Source: Rhodobacteraceae bacterium UBA6273 | GTDB taxonomy: Bacteria; Pseudomonadota; Alphaproteobacteria; Rhodobacterales; Rhodobacteraceae | Reading direction: 5' to 3' | Assembly (NCBI GenBank): GCA_002440625.1 | Contig: DJUV01000140.1 | Location: 1-57,918 of the forward strand | DNA length: 57,918 nucleotides | Shown here: positions 36,975 to 49,276 of the stretch, one piece after another | Layout: each line of letters opens with the position of its first letter | How positions within the stretch are numbered: the first letter of the stretch is position 1 | Program-made: the position numbers and the translations under genes | Notes under the pieces: generated by a model | What the model saw: only the letters and a program-made list of their open reading frames with translations | Databases searched by the model: none | What the model was told of the DNA's origin: nothing

Positions 36975-39900
36975 CACTCCGTCACCGCGACCTCGCCGGC
37001 GTCGGTCCGGGCGCGGTAGTCGGGGCGGTACATGTCCTCGACCGTTGCGGCGGGCTGGTGGAACCGCCCGGGCGAGATGGCGCGGAGGATATAGGCCAGC
37101 CGGAAGGGCTGATCGCTGGTCCAGTCGAGTGCCGCGAGGAAACGGTCCTGCCGGAATTCGGTCATCCGGGTTTCCTCGGTGGTGTCGAGCCAGGAGAGGG
37201 CGGCAATGTCGCCGGCGCGGATCAGCGAGGGGTTGTCGATCTCGAACCCGGCGGGCAGGGGATCGCTGACCATCAGCCGCGCCTCGCCATTGCCGTGCGG
37301 CGAGACCTCGATCACCGCGACAAGGCGGGTGCCCTGCTTGACGGATGCGATGTCGGCGGGCTCCCCCTCCATCGTGTAGTAGCTGCGGGCGATGGTGTAG
37401 CCGCGTCCGCCAGCGGGTTCCGGTTCCGCCGGGACGCCGAAGGTGGTGAGAGTGACGGTGGCGCTTGCCCCGGTGCCGTTGGTGATTGCCTGAGGCGCGG
37501 CGGCATCGGCTTCGGCAAGCGCGATCACCGGGCGCTCCGCAGGCGCGCCGTTGACGGTGAAGCCCTTGGCATCGGCGCGGTCGATCAGCGCGTGGGTGGC
37601 GAGCAGCGCCCAGGTCGCTTCCTGCGTCGACAGCGGCTTGCCGATCAGGCCGGAGGCGACGGCATCCGACAGGCTTTGGCCGTCGATGGCCGTCGATCCC
37701 GCTTCTGACGCAAGCGCCAGAAGTGCGGTCGCATCACGAAGCCGGGTGCCGTAGTCGGCGCTCCAGACCTGATCCTCGGCGGCGGTCTTGCCTGCAGCCA
37801 CCAATTTCGCGGCTTGACCGAACATCACATCCGCCCGGCGCTGGTCGCCGTAGGAGGCGAGCGCCGCGCCAAGCTGGGCGGCGGCGATGGGCGTGTCAAA
37901 GGCTTGGGCCTTCACGTCGGCATAGTAGCGCAGATCACCGATGGCGGCGGCGCCTTCGCGGGCGAGAACCATCAGCGCATAGGCATAGGGTCCGCCCTCG
38001 GCATCGAAATCGGGCGCGTAGTTGATCTGGTTCCTGAGGTTGTCGAGCGCGTTGCGGAAGGCGGCATCGGGCACGGCATAGCCCTTGGCGCGGGCACGGC
38101 TGAGGAAATCGGTGACATAGGCATCAAGCCAGAGGTCGCCGGAATCGGGATACCAGAGGCCGAAGGCGCCGTTGGCGGACTGGTTGAGCAGAATCTCGGA
38201 AATACTCTCCGTCACCCGCTTATTCACATCGCCGTCGTGGCTGACACCGAGCGCGGTGGAGACATCCTCGAAATAAAGAAGCGGCAGCGCCTTGGAGGTG
38301 AGCTGTTCGGTGCAGCCATAGGGATAGGCGTCGAGCGTGGCCAAAAGGCCCGGCGCGTCGAGGCGGGCCAGGGGGCCGGCGGCCAGCGTGGCGCGCCCGG
38401 TGCCGGGGACGAGCCCGGCGAAGGCGTTGCGGTCAAGCGTGAAGGTGGCACCCGAGGCAAGCTCGAACCGGCTCTGGCGGGCGATTTCCGGGTCATGGGT
38501 TTCGACCGGCAGGGTGAGCATCTTGACCAGTTGCTTGCCTGCCGGCGTGGTCAGCGCGACGCGGACGGTGGCAAGGCCTTCCTCGCTCGCGGCGGTGATC
38601 GGGACGGAGATCATCGCCTTGCCCTTCTCTGCCAGATCCACGCCCGAGGGCGCGGTGCCAAGCGTCAGCCCATCGGCGGAGACATCAAGGCCATTGCGGC
38701 CGGCGGGACCGGAGGCATGGACGATTTCCAGAAGGAGGCGGCTTTCATCGCCTGGCGTCAGGAAGCGCGGGACAGAGGCAGTGACAACCACGGGGTCGCG
38801 CACGAGCACCTCGGCCTGCGCCTGGCCGATGGCCGATTTCGACCAGGCCACGGCCATGATCCGGACGGTGCCGTTGAACGAGGGCAGCGCGAATTCGGTG
38901 CGGGCGTAGCCATCCGCCCCCACGGTCAGCGGGCCGGAGAAATAGGCCACCAGTTCCTCTGTCGGCGGCGGCGCCTGCATCTTGAGGCCGGTGCCCGCAT
39001 CACCACCCGAGCGGACGGAACCGGGGGTTCCGTTGCTGCCGTCGATCAGCCGCCCGTAGATGTCGCGGATGCCGACGCCAAGCTTGCGCTGGCCGAAGTA
39101 ATGCGCTTCGGGGTCGGGCGCGGTGAAGCCGGTCAGGTTCAGGATGCCGAGATCGACGGCAGCGATGGTGGCATAGACGGTATCGCCTTCCGCCACACCT
39201 TCCACCTTCAGCGCGACAGGCAGCGGCCCGCGCGGTTCGGCCTCGGCTGGCACCTCCAACGTCGCCGCAAGTTTCCGTTCGCCGGGATCGACTGGCGCAT
39301 AGGACAGGCCCATGGCGCGGACGGGGGTGCGGCCGGCATCGGCCGACAGCGGGCGGATGACGGAAGCGGTGACATAGGCGCCCGCGCCCCAGTCGTCGGT
39401 GACGGCCAGGTCAATGAGGTTTTCGCCGGCCTTGACCGGCACCGCCTTCATGTCGATCAGCCGGTTCGACAGGACGGAGATGAGGGCGATGCCATCGGCG
39501 CGCGGCTCGATCCGGACCTTGGCGGTCTCGCCAGGCCGGTAGGCGGCTTTGTCGAGCGTCAGTTCCAGCGTGTCGGGCGTCTTGGCCGCATCGGCGGGGG
39601 CGTACCATCCGGCATAAAAAGACACTGCGCTGGCGGAATAGGCGCCATCCGCCGCTTCCACGACCAGTTCGTAATTGCCCCAGTCGACCGGCGCGGCTAT
39701 GGCCTGCGGCCCCTCGTTGGTCAGGGTGAGATCGCCCGAGGCAACCTCGGCGCGGGTGGTCGTCACCTCCCAGTTCCAGCTGCCGTAAAGGGAATACCAC
39801 TGGTAGTTCGTTTCAAGCCGGTTCAGCGTCCAGCGGACCTTGCGATCCGCCGGTTTCGCATCGGGGCCGATGGCGATGATCTGGAACCCGGCCTGATCGC

Positions 39901-42424
39901 CCTGCGGCACCACGCCGCCCTCGAACTCCGTCTTGATGCCGATGACCGGGCTTTCCGGCAGCACCGTGCGGGCGATCTGTCGTTCGACCGGGCGGCCGGA
40001 GCCTTCCTTCACGCGGATAGAAACCTGCGCCTCAAGCGGACGATTGGCGCTTTCGCCAAGATCGGGGAGGGCGACGGGAAGTGTCGCCTGCCCGGCATCG
40101 TCGGTCATGCCCGCATCGGCAAGCGCGTCTCGCCAGGGCGAGAAGGGCTCGTCATAGCGGCCGAATACATAGCCGGGAAAGGCGTCGAGCTTGTCGAGCG
40201 CGGAAAGCCTCAGGTCGCCCTCGACGGCAAGGCCCGCACCCGGCGCGCCGAAGAGATAGCGGGCATCGACGGTCAGGGGCAGCGTTTCCGCCAGACGGGC
40301 GGGCGTATCCGGCAGAGCCAAGGTGAAGTCGATCCGCTCGGGCAGGAAGTCTTCGACGAGGAAGCTCTGGGCCGCCAGAATACTGTCTTCCTTCAGGAAG
40401 CTTTCGATCCGCCAGGTCCCGCGCGGGGCGTTACCGGCAAGCTCCACACTGACGGCATGCCCACCGGCCCCGGCATCGGGCGCCAGCATCCGGCTGTATT
40501 CGACGCCATCTGGCCGCATCAGCCGTACCGTCAGCGGCAGGCCCTCAAGCGCCGCCATCCGGCTGTCGCGGGTCAAGATCGTGGCGTTCACGGTCTCACC
40601 AGCGCGGTAGGCGCCGCGATCGGTGGAGAGGAAGACATCCACCGGCGGCGCAGCCTCGCGCCCCGCCACGCCCCGGTCGGACAGGTCGAATTCGGCCTCG
40701 GTCAGCGACAGGAAGGCGAAATCGTCGCCCTTGCCGACGGTGACGAGCGCCGGGGCCGCCGCGCCGGTTCCGGCTGTCAGGCCGACGTCGAAGCGGGCAT
40801 AGCCCTGCGCGTCAGTCTTTGCCGTACCGATCACCGCATTGGCGCGCGAGACGAGGGTGACTTCGGCGCCTTCGACCGCTGCCGCATCCGCAAGCCCCCG
40901 CACGAAGACATTGAGACCCTCGCTGCCGCTAAGCGTCGTCAGCCCGAGGTCGGAAATGACGAACCATTGCGTCGCGGGCGGGTGGTCATAGGGGTCAAGC
41001 CCCGGCACTGCCGCCTGCAAGGCATAGACGCCAGGCTTTTGGCCCTTCATCACATCGTCCAGCGGCAAAAGCGTGGTCACGTCGCGGTTGACCTCCATCG
41101 CGACCGTGCCGGTGCCTTTCCAGACCTCTTCCGCGACATCGCTGCGGAAGGCTTCCGTGGCCCATTGATCGAGCGGGCGGCCGAAGAAATCGGACTGGAT
41201 TGCGCGCACGAGGTTGCGGTCGGAGACCTTCAGAAGTGTCAGGTCCAGCGTTTCGGCATTCACCGTCTCGACCGGGATGCCGCCCTGGCCGACGCGCGGC
41301 AGGACATAGGCGCGGCCGGGGAAGCGGGCGGCGGGCGACCGGTCGCGGACATAAAGTGCAATCTCGGTATCCTTGGCGAGGGTCTGGCCATCCGCAGCCG
41401 GCAGGCCTTCGCGGAAGGTGACAGAATAGCGCTTGCCATGCTCCACCCCGCCGACACAGACCTGCCGGCCCGAGGCATCGACGGAAAGACCCTGTTCCGG
41501 CAGTTTCACGAAGGTCGCATAGTCGGTCCCTGCTGCGATCAGGTCCTCGGAGAAGGTCGCGCAGATGCGCGGGGAGGCACTATCGCTGTCGACTTGCGTC
41601 TCGGCGATGCGAAAGCCGTACTTGCCGATGGCATCGTCCAAAGCCGCCGCCGTATCGTCGCGCGGCTGGAGCGACTGGGCGAGCCGCAGCGCCGGGATCA
41701 TGTCGCGCCCGCGTTCGGTACGTTCGAAGGCACGGGCCAGCGTGGCAAGCGCCGTGGCCCCGGCGGCACCTCCATCGCTGCGCAGATAGGCGTTGATCGC
41801 GGCGGCGGTGGCGCGCCCGGAAAGGCTGCGGCTTTCGCTGTCATCATTTGCCGGGATTGCCAGCATGAGATCGGCGTAGTCCGACCAGATGCCGGCGGCA
41901 TCCGTCAGGTTGATCGCCGCGCCAGTCAGCCGCGCCGCGCCGCGGAAGTCATTGGCCGCGCGGGCTTGGCTGGCGCGGTCAAGAAGCTCTTCCGCCGTTG
42001 CGGTGCCGGTGACATGCTCGGCCGCCATCGCCCCCGCCTGGGCAAGGGCCGCGTCGAAATCCTCTGGGCGGAGGAAGGTCATTTCGCCGGCGCGCGTTGC
42101 CGCGCGGGCCGCGGCGCCTGCCTCGGCGGCATGGATCATGCCGGAAAGGGCTCCCTGATAGGGGTCCTGCCGGGTAACTTCGGATTTCAGGAAGCAGGCG
42201 TTCGAGCGCGCGTTGAAGGTGAAGGCCTGGCAGGCGTTTTCCGCGATACAGGCGCTTTCGCAGGCCTCGCGCGTGGTGTCGAAGACCGAGGAGAGGTCGG
42301 AGCCGTAGAAATCCACATCCTGCAGCAAGACCGCGCGCCGTTCGGGCAGATAGGTCCGGTCCTGCGCCCCGGCGACGGTTGCGGACATCAGGGAAAGGAT
42401 CAGGGCAAGGCCGGGCGCGCGCAT
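36974..42424 (-). CDS. Bacterial alpha-2-macroglobulin family protein with thioester (YfhM-like)
   Basis: A 1816-residue periplasmic protease trap. From the ATG at 42424 (AAGGAGAC upstream) come a signal peptide (LALILSLMSATVAGA, cleaved before QDRTY; no lipobox Cys, unlike E. coli YfhM), a PAN/Apple-like Cys-rich domain at about 20-100 (CESACIAENACQAF, NACFLKSE), multiple MG domains, and the thioester motif PYGCTEQ with Cys1371. Macroglobulins trap attacking proteases through this thioester and, next to PBP1C, are thought to guard breached murein. The frame stays open 100 codons upstream, but that part lacks a ribosome site. Confidence 0.94.
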   Translation of the reverse strand: MRAPGLALILSLMSATVAGAQDRTYLPERRAVLLQDVDFYGSDLSSVFDTTREACESACIAENACQAFTFNARSNACFLKSEVTRQDPYQGALSGMIHAAEAGAAARAATRAGEMTFLRPEDFDAALAQAGAMAAEHVTGTATAEELLDRASQARAANDFRGAARLTGAAINLTDAAGIWSDYADLMLAIPANDDSESRSLSGRATAAAINAYLRSDGGAAGATALATLARAFERTERGRDMIPALRLAQSLQPRDDTAAALDDAIGKYGFRIAETQVDSDSASPRICATFSEDLIAAGTDYATFVKLPEQGLSVDASGRQVCVGGVEHGKRYSVTFREGLPAADGQTLAKDTEIALYVRDRSPAARFPGRAYVLPRVGQGGIPVETVNAETLDLTLLKVSDRNLVRAIQSDFFGRPLDQWATEAFRSDVAEEVWKGTGTVAMEVNRDVTTLLPLDDVMKGQKPGVYALQAAVPGLDPYDHPPATQWFVISDLGLTTLSGSEGLNVFVRGLADAAAVEGAEVTLVSRANAVIGTAKTDAQGYARFDVGLTAGTGAAAPALVTVGKGDDFAFLSLTEAEFDLSDRGVAGREAAPPVDVFLSTDRGAYRAGETVNATILTRDSRMAALEGLPLTVRLMRPDGVEYSRMLAPDAGAGGHAVSVELAGNAPRGTWRIESFLKEDSILAAQSFLVEDFLPERIDFTLALPDTPARLAETLPLTVDARYLFGAPGAGLAVEGDLRLSALDKLDAFPGYVFGRYDEPFSPWRDALADAGMTDDAGQATLPVALPDLGESANRPLEAQVSIRVKEGSGRPVERQIARTVLPESPVIGIKTEFEGGVVPQGDQAGFQIIAIGPDAKPADRKVRWTLNRLETNYQWYSLYGSWNWEVTTTRAEVASGDLTLTNEGPQAIAAPVDWGNYELVVEAADGAYSASAVSFYAGWYAPADAAKTPDTLELTLDKAAYRPGETAKVRIEPRADGIALISVLSNRLIDMKAVPVKAGENLIDLAVTDDWGAGAYVTASVIRPLSADAGRTPVRAMGLSYAPVDPGERKLAATLEVPAEAEPRGPLPVALKVEGVAEGDTVYATIAAVDLGILNLTGFTAPDPEAHYFGQRKLGVGIRDIYGRLIDGSNGTPGSVRSGGDAGTGLKMQAPPPTEELVAYFSGPLTVGADGYARTEFALPSFNGTVRIMAVAWSKSAIGQAQAEVLVRDPVVVTASVPRFLTPGDESRLLLEIVHASGPAGRNGLDVSADGLTLGTAPSGVDLAEKGKAMISVPITAASEEGLATVRVALTTPAGKQLVKMLTLPVETHDPEIARQSRFELASGATFTLDRNAFAGLVPGTGRATLAAGPLARLDAPGLLATLDAYPYGCTEQLTSKALPLLYFEDVSTALGVSHDGDVNKRVTESISEILLNQSANGAFGLWYPDSGDLWLDAYVTDFLSRARAKGYAVPDAAFRNALDNLRNQINYAPDFDAEGGPYAYALMVLAREGAAAIGDLRYYADVKAQAFDTPIAAAQLGAALASYGDQRRADVMFGQAAKLVAAGKTAAEDQVWSADYGTRLRDATALLALASEAGSTAIDGQSLSDAVASGLIGKPLSTQEATWALLATHALIDRADAKGFTVNGAPAERPVIALAEADAAAPQAITNGTGASATVTLTTFGVPAEPEPAGGRGYTIARSYYTMEGEPADIASVKQGTRLVAVIEVSPHGNGEARLMVSDPLPAGFEIDNPSLIRAGDIAALSWLDTTEETRMTEFRQDRFLAALDWTSDQPFRLAYILRAISPGRFHQPAATVEDMYRPDYRARTDAGEVAVTE

Positions 42425-42550
42425 CGGTGTCTCCTTCTGCTGGCTTGGCCATGCTGGCCGCTGCGGACCGGATTCGCAAGCAAGGCGGCTGTTCAACTTT
42501 CCTTCACACGGAACGCCCATCCTCCGGTTCACATGCGCGCAGAGGGCAGG

Positions 42551-44763
42551 ATGAACCGGGCTGAGACAGGGTTGAGTTACATCGAGAGGCTCGCCAGGGA
42601 ACGCCGCGGCAGGCTCGCGGCTGAGCGGCTTCTGGAACAGAAGCAGCGTGAGCTTTTCGCGGCAAATGTCCAGCTTGCCCGCCACGCCCGCGCATTGTCC
42701 GAGGAGATCGTGGAACAGCGCCACGGGCTTGAGGTCGCGCGATCCGAGGCAGAGGTCCTGCGCGGCCAGACCTCGGACGCACTGAACGAATTGCAGCGGG
42801 CCAACGCTGCCGCCCGCACCGCCGAGCGCCGCCTGTGGGAGGCCCTCGAAACCATCCGCGACGGCTTCGCGTTATTCGACAAGCGGCAGAGGCTGATCGC
42901 CGCCAACCGGGTCTACCTTTCGATGATCGGGGAGGAGGAGATGCCGCTGGCGGAGATCGCCTATTCCGACATCGTGACCCGGCTCGCCGAGCGCGCCTTC
43001 GCCGGCGCCGCGCCGGAGGTACGGCACGCCTGGCACGAGGCGATGATCGCGCGCATCGCCGGGGATGAGATCGAGCCAAGGGTGATTCATCTTGGCGACG
43101 GCCGGCACTTTCGGCTGATGGACCGTCGCGGCACTTTCGGCGATCTCGTCAGCCTCGCCCGCGACATCACCCAGGCCGTGGCGCGCGAGGCCGAGCTGAG
43201 CGAGGCGCGCGAAAAGGCCGAGGCCGCAAGCCGGGCGAAGTCTGCCTTCCTTGCCAACATGAGCCATGAGATCAGGACACCGATGAACGGCGTCGTCGGC
43301 ATGGCGGAGCTTTTGTGCGAAACCGTGCTGACCGACGAACAGCGGCTCTGCGCCGAAACGATTCGCAGTTCGGGCGAGGCGCTTCTGGCCATCATCAACG
43401 ACGTGCTCGACTATTCGAAGATCGAGGCGCAGCGGCTGAAGCTTTACCCCGAGCCCTTCGATCTCGAACGCTGCCTGCATGAGGTGATCCTGCTCTTGCA
43501 GCCATCGGCGCAGGAGAAGGGCATCTCGGTCCTTGCCGATTTCGACCTTTTCCTGCCGACCCGGTTCATTGGCGACCGGGGCCGGGTGCGCCAGATCCTG
43601 ACTAATCTGCTTGGCAATGCGGTCAAGTTCACCCAGTCCGGTCACGTCCTTGCCCGCGTTGTCGGGATCGAACGGGGCGAGGGCCGGTTCGAGCTGCATA
43701 TCAGCGTGGAAGATACCGGGATCGGCATCAAGGCCGAGCATCTCGACGCCATCTTCGGCGAGTTCAGCCAGGTGGAAAGCGAATCCAACCGGCAGTTCGA
43801 AGGCACCGGGCTCGGTCTTGCCATCACGCGCCAGCTTGTCGATCTGATGGGCGGCACCATGTGGGTGGAAAGCGAGCCGGGGGAGGGGTCGTGTTTCGGC
43901 TTCCGCATCATCCTGCCCGCCGCCGAGCCGATCGCGACCGGCATCGCGCCACAGCGTCCGGTCCGCCTGCGCAAGGTCCTTGTCGTCGCCGATGCCCAGA
44001 TCAGCCGGGCCATCCTGCAACGCCAGCTAGAAACTTTCGGTCTTGCCGTCACCGCCTGCCGCAGCGGGGATGAGGCCCTCGCCGCCCCCGGTGCCGGTGC
44101 CGTCGACCTTATCCTCGCTGAGCAGTCGCCGCGCCTCGACGGGGCCGGCTTCGTGCGCGGCCTGCGGGAAAGCGGCATCGCAGCACCGGTCGCGCTGGCG
44201 GCGGCGGAAGGCACCACCGCGCCCGACATGCCGGGCGTACATCTGATCGCGCAGCCGGTGTTGCGGAGCGCGCTTTTCCGTTTGCTCGAAGCGCTGTCCT
44301 ATCCGGCGCTGGCGCAGGGCGGCGGGGACGGGGTGTCACCGGGCGGGGCCCGGCGACCGATGCGGGTTCTTGCCGTCGAGGATAACCGCACCAACCAACT
44401 GGTCTTCAGCAAGATGGTGGCCGATCTCGACATCGAGCTTGGCTTTGCCGGCGATGGCCACCAGGCGGTGGCCGAATGGCGCCGCTTCCGGCCTGACCTG
44501 ATCTTCATGGACATTTCCATGCCCGGCATGGACGGGCGCGAAACCACCGCGGCGATCCGCGCCGCCGAGATGGCGGGCGATCTTGCCCCGGTGCCGATCG
44601 TTGCGCTGACCGCCCATGCGCCCGACAGCGATGGAGCCTGGAGTCTCGAGGCTGGGATCGACCGCTGGCTGACCAAACCCCTGAAGAAATCGGCGATCCT
44701 GTCGACCGTCCTCGCCTTCGTGCCGGCGGACGCGCGACCGCCGCTTTCCCTCGCCCGGCCCAG

Positions 44764-44785
<22 letters not shown>
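42551..44785 (+). CDS. Hybrid sensor histidine kinase with two receiver modules (one degenerate)
   Basis: 744 residues, cytoplasmic by sequence. A coiled coil (about 15-100) leads into a PAS-like domain (about 95-215), then HisKA with the phospho-acceptor His239 in FLANMSHEIRTPMNG, the HATPase domain (NLLGNAVKFTQ, DTGIGI, GTGLGLAI), a first receiver-like module whose phosphorylation site region reads LILAEQSPRLDG and lacks the Asp, and a canonical C-terminal receiver with Asp654 in IFMDISMPGMDG and Lys in LTKP. The ATG at 42551 has AGAGGG upstream; ATG 42533 would add six residues. It diverges from the macroglobulin gene. The signal is unknown. Confidence 0.92.
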
Positions 44786-46803
<2,018 letters not shown>

Positions 46804-46867
46804 CTGCCCCGGTTTCTTATCTCATTGACGGTCGGACCATCCCACAGCGGGGTGGGCGGGGCAAGGC

Positions 46868-47161
46868 TCAGTAGCCGTAGAAGAAGCCGGCGTTGTTGGC
46901 CAAAGTGCGTTGCAGGATGATGAGCACGATGAAGGCGACCAAGGGCGCGAAGTCGATCCCCGGCGTCTGCGGCAGGATGCGGCGGATCGGCGCGTAGACC
47001 GGCTCAAGCACCCGGTTCAGCGCATACCAGATTTGCGCCACCATCGGCTGGCGCTGGTTCAGCACGTTGAAGCTGATGAGCCAGGACATGACGATATGCG
47101 CGATCATGATGAACCAGACCACGTTGAGGATCAGCATCAGCGCTTCAAACAGCGAACCCAT
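46868..47161 (-). CDS. YggT family membrane protein
   Basis: 97 residues with two hydrophobic segments: LMLILNVVWFIMIAHIVMSW (about 7-26) and APLVAFIVLIILQRTLA near the C-terminus, separated by the conserved NRVLEPVYAPIRRILPQTPGIDFAP. YggT proteins are linked to cell-division or osmotic functions but lack an assigned activity. The ATG at 47161 has GGAG 6 bases before it; an ATG at 47167 has no spacing to it. Located after recQ on the same strand but 64 bases upstream of its start. Confidence 0.9.
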   Translation of the reverse strand: MGSLFEALMLILNVVWFIMIAHIVMSWLISFNVLNQRQPMVAQIWYALNRVLEPVYAPIRRILPQTPGIDFAPLVAFIVLIILQRTLANNAGFFYGY

Positions 47162-47180
47162 CGACATCTCCGAATTTCGG

Positions 47181-47248
47181 TTGCGCTGAGAGGTAAGGCC
47201 TGCCTCGGGTTTGCGCAACCTCGTTGCGCCTAACCTCGTAACGCAACG
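47181..47248. promoter_or_regulatory. Cluster of TTGCGC/GCGCAA repeats in a divergent gap
   Basis: The gap between yggT and the thioesterase gene holds TTGCGC at 47181, the perfect hairpin GCGCAAC-CTC-GTTGCGC (47213-47229), and CGCAACG at 47242-47248 facing CGTTGCG at 47222-47228. Overlapping inverted repeats of the same six bases suggest a regulatory binding site array. Confidence 0.35.
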
Positions 47249-47312
47249 TCGCGGTTGACCTCGGCGTCAGGCAGAACATGGTCGGCGGCAGCGCCCAAGG
47301 AAGGACCCGCCG

Positions 47313-47843
47313 ATGTATCCCTTCGTCCGACTGGCAAAGGAAATGTGGAAGTTCCGCAAGGCGAAACCGCTCGGTCTGACCGACGCGCATGTCTCGCATC
47401 ATATCTGCTGGCCATGGGACCTCGACTTCTGGGTCGAGCTCAACAACGGCCGCACGCTCACGCTTTACGATCTGGGCCGCACGCCCCTGGCCATGCGGAC
47501 CGGGATGGTCACGGTCCTGAAGCGCGAGAAATGGGGCATGACGGTCGCCGGCAACTCGGTCCGCTACCGCCGCCGCATCCGCGCCTTCCATCGGGTCGAG
47601 ATGGTGAGCCGCGTGATCGGCTGGGACCGGCGCTTCATCTACATGGAGCAAAGCATGTGGCGGAAGGGTGAATGCACCAACCACATGCTGCTCCGCTCTG
47701 CTTTCACCGATGGGAACGGCATCGTCGACATGGCCCGCGTCACTGCCGCCGCCGGACATGAGGGTCCAAGTCCCGATCTGCCCGACTGGGTCACCGCATG
47801 GAGCGCCGCTGACGCCGAAAGGCCCTGGCCGCCGGTCCGCTGA
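47313..47843 (+). CDS. Acyl-CoA thioesterase (4HBT/hotdog family)
   Basis: 176 residues. The hotdog-fold features are FWVELNNGRTLTLYDLGRTPL (with the Asn/Asp region of 4HBT enzymes), GNSVRYRRRIRAFHRVEM and FIYMEQSMWRKGE. Such enzymes hydrolyse acyl-CoA or aryl-CoA esters; the chain preference cannot be read. GAAGGA precedes the ATG at 47313 by about 8 bases. It is followed 65 bases later by the UMF1 transporter on the same strand. Confidence 0.82.
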   Translation: MYPFVRLAKEMWKFRKAKPLGLTDAHVSHHICWPWDLDFWVELNNGRTLTLYDLGRTPLAMRTGMVTVLKREKWGMTVAGNSVRYRRRIRAFHRVEMVSRVIGWDRRFIYMEQSMWRKGECTNHMLLRSAFTDGNGIVDMARVTAAAGHEGPSPDLPDWVTAWSAADAERPWPPVR

Positions 47844-47908
47844 CGCGAGGCCGCGCTTGCGCGGCGAGGGCTTTTCGGGCTTGATCCCCGCAAAACAGGG
47901 GGCAGGAC

Positions 47909-49276
47909 ATGACGGTATCGGCAAGGAAGCGCATCTGGGGTTGGTGGTTCTTTGACTGGGCAAGCCAGCCCTACAACACGCTTCTTCTGACCTTCTGCTT
48001 CGGCCCCTATTTCGCGGAAGTGGCGCGCGGTTACTTCGCGGCGCAAGGCCAGGCGCCCGACCTCGCCGCCGCAAGCTCGCAGGCCTACTGGACCGGCGCG
48101 CAGACCGTGACCGGCTTCATCATCGCCGCCCTGGCCCCCATCCTTGGCGTCATCGCCGACAGCCGGGGTCGCAAGATGCCGTGGATATGGTTCTTCTCGG
48201 TGATGTATGTCGTGGGCGCCTTTGCGCTTTGGTGGACCTCGCCGGGAATGCCGACGCTTCTTGCCTCGGTTCTCTGGTTCTCCCTCGGCTTCATCGGCAT
48301 GGAGCTGGCGACGAACTTCACCAACGCGATGATGCCCAGCCTCGCCAGCCATGACGAGATGGGCAAGATCTCGGGCACCGGCTTCGCCTTCGGCTATCTC
48401 GGCGGCGTGGTGGCGCTGTTCATCTTCCTTCTCTTCTTCGCCGAGGACGCCAAGACCGGCAAGACGCTGATCGGGCTTGCGCCCGCCTTCGGCCTCGACC
48501 CCGCCACGCGGGAAGGCACCCGGTCGGTCGGACCTTTCACCGCGATCTGGTACGTGGTCTTCATGGTGCCGTTCTTCCTTTGGGTGAAGGAACCGGCACG
48601 CGCCGCCGGCGCGCAGCTTGGCAAGGGGCTTTCCGCGCTTGGCGCCACCATCCGGGGCCTGAAGGACCGGCCGAGCCTTCTGACGTTCCTCATCGCCTCG
48701 ATGCTTTACCGCGATGCGCTCAACGCAACCTATGCGCTGGGCGGTGCCTTCGCCTCGAACGTCATGGGCTGGACGGTGATCCAGAGCGGCACCTTCGGCA
48801 TCATCGCGGCCATCGCCGCGACCGTGGCAAGCTGGGCGGGCGGCAGGCTCGATTCCTCGGTCGGGCCGAAGCCGGTGATCGCATGGGCGCTGGTCGCGCT
48901 GACAGCGACGATCATCGTGATGATGAACCTCTCGCCCAATTCGTTCTTCGGGTCGCCGATTGCCGAAGGCTCCTCGCTGCCTGACATGATCTTCTACGGC
49001 TGCGGCGTGGTCATCGGCGCAGCCGGTGGCATCGCGCAGGCGGCGAGCCGGACGCTCATGGTCTCTCACACGACCGAGGCAGAGGCGGCGGGCGATTTCG
49101 GCTTTTACGGGCTTTCGGGCAAGGCCACGGCGTTTCTGGCGCCGGGGCTCATTACCGTCGCCACGCTTTGGCTTGGCGATGCGCGGACCGGCATCGCACC
49201 CTTGGTTCTCCTCTTTGCGCTCGGCCTCGTTCTGCTAATCTGGGTGAACCCGAACGGCGAACGGAGGCCCCGATGA
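47909..49276 (+). CDS. MFS transporter, UMF1/Atg22-like
   Basis: 455-residue inner-membrane protein with about 12 hydrophobic segments. Its start, IWGWWFFDWASQPYNTLLLT, is the hallmark of the UMF1 family related to the vacuolar amino-acid exporter Atg22; GTGFAFGYLGGVVALFIFL is also typical. GGGGGCAGG precedes the ATG. It overlaps the mepA start by ATGA. The bacterial substrate is unknown. Confidence 0.9.
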   Translation: MTVSARKRIWGWWFFDWASQPYNTLLLTFCFGPYFAEVARGYFAAQGQAPDLAAASSQAYWTGAQTVTGFIIAALAPILGVIADSRGRKMPWIWFFSVMYVVGAFALWWTSPGMPTLLASVLWFSLGFIGMELATNFTNAMMPSLASHDEMGKISGTGFAFGYLGGVVALFIFLLFFAEDAKTGKTLIGLAPAFGLDPATREGTRSVGPFTAIWYVVFMVPFFLWVKEPARAAGAQLGKGLSALGATIRGLKDRPSLLTFLIASMLYRDALNATYALGGAFASNVMGWTVIQSGTFGIIAAIAATVASWAGGRLDSSVGPKPVIAWALVALTATIIVMMNLSPNSFFGSPIAEGSSLPDMIFYGCGVVIGAAGGIAQAASRTLMVSHTTEAEAAGDFGFYGLSGKATAFLAPGLITVATLWLGDARTGIAPLVLLFALGLVLLIWVNPNGERRPR

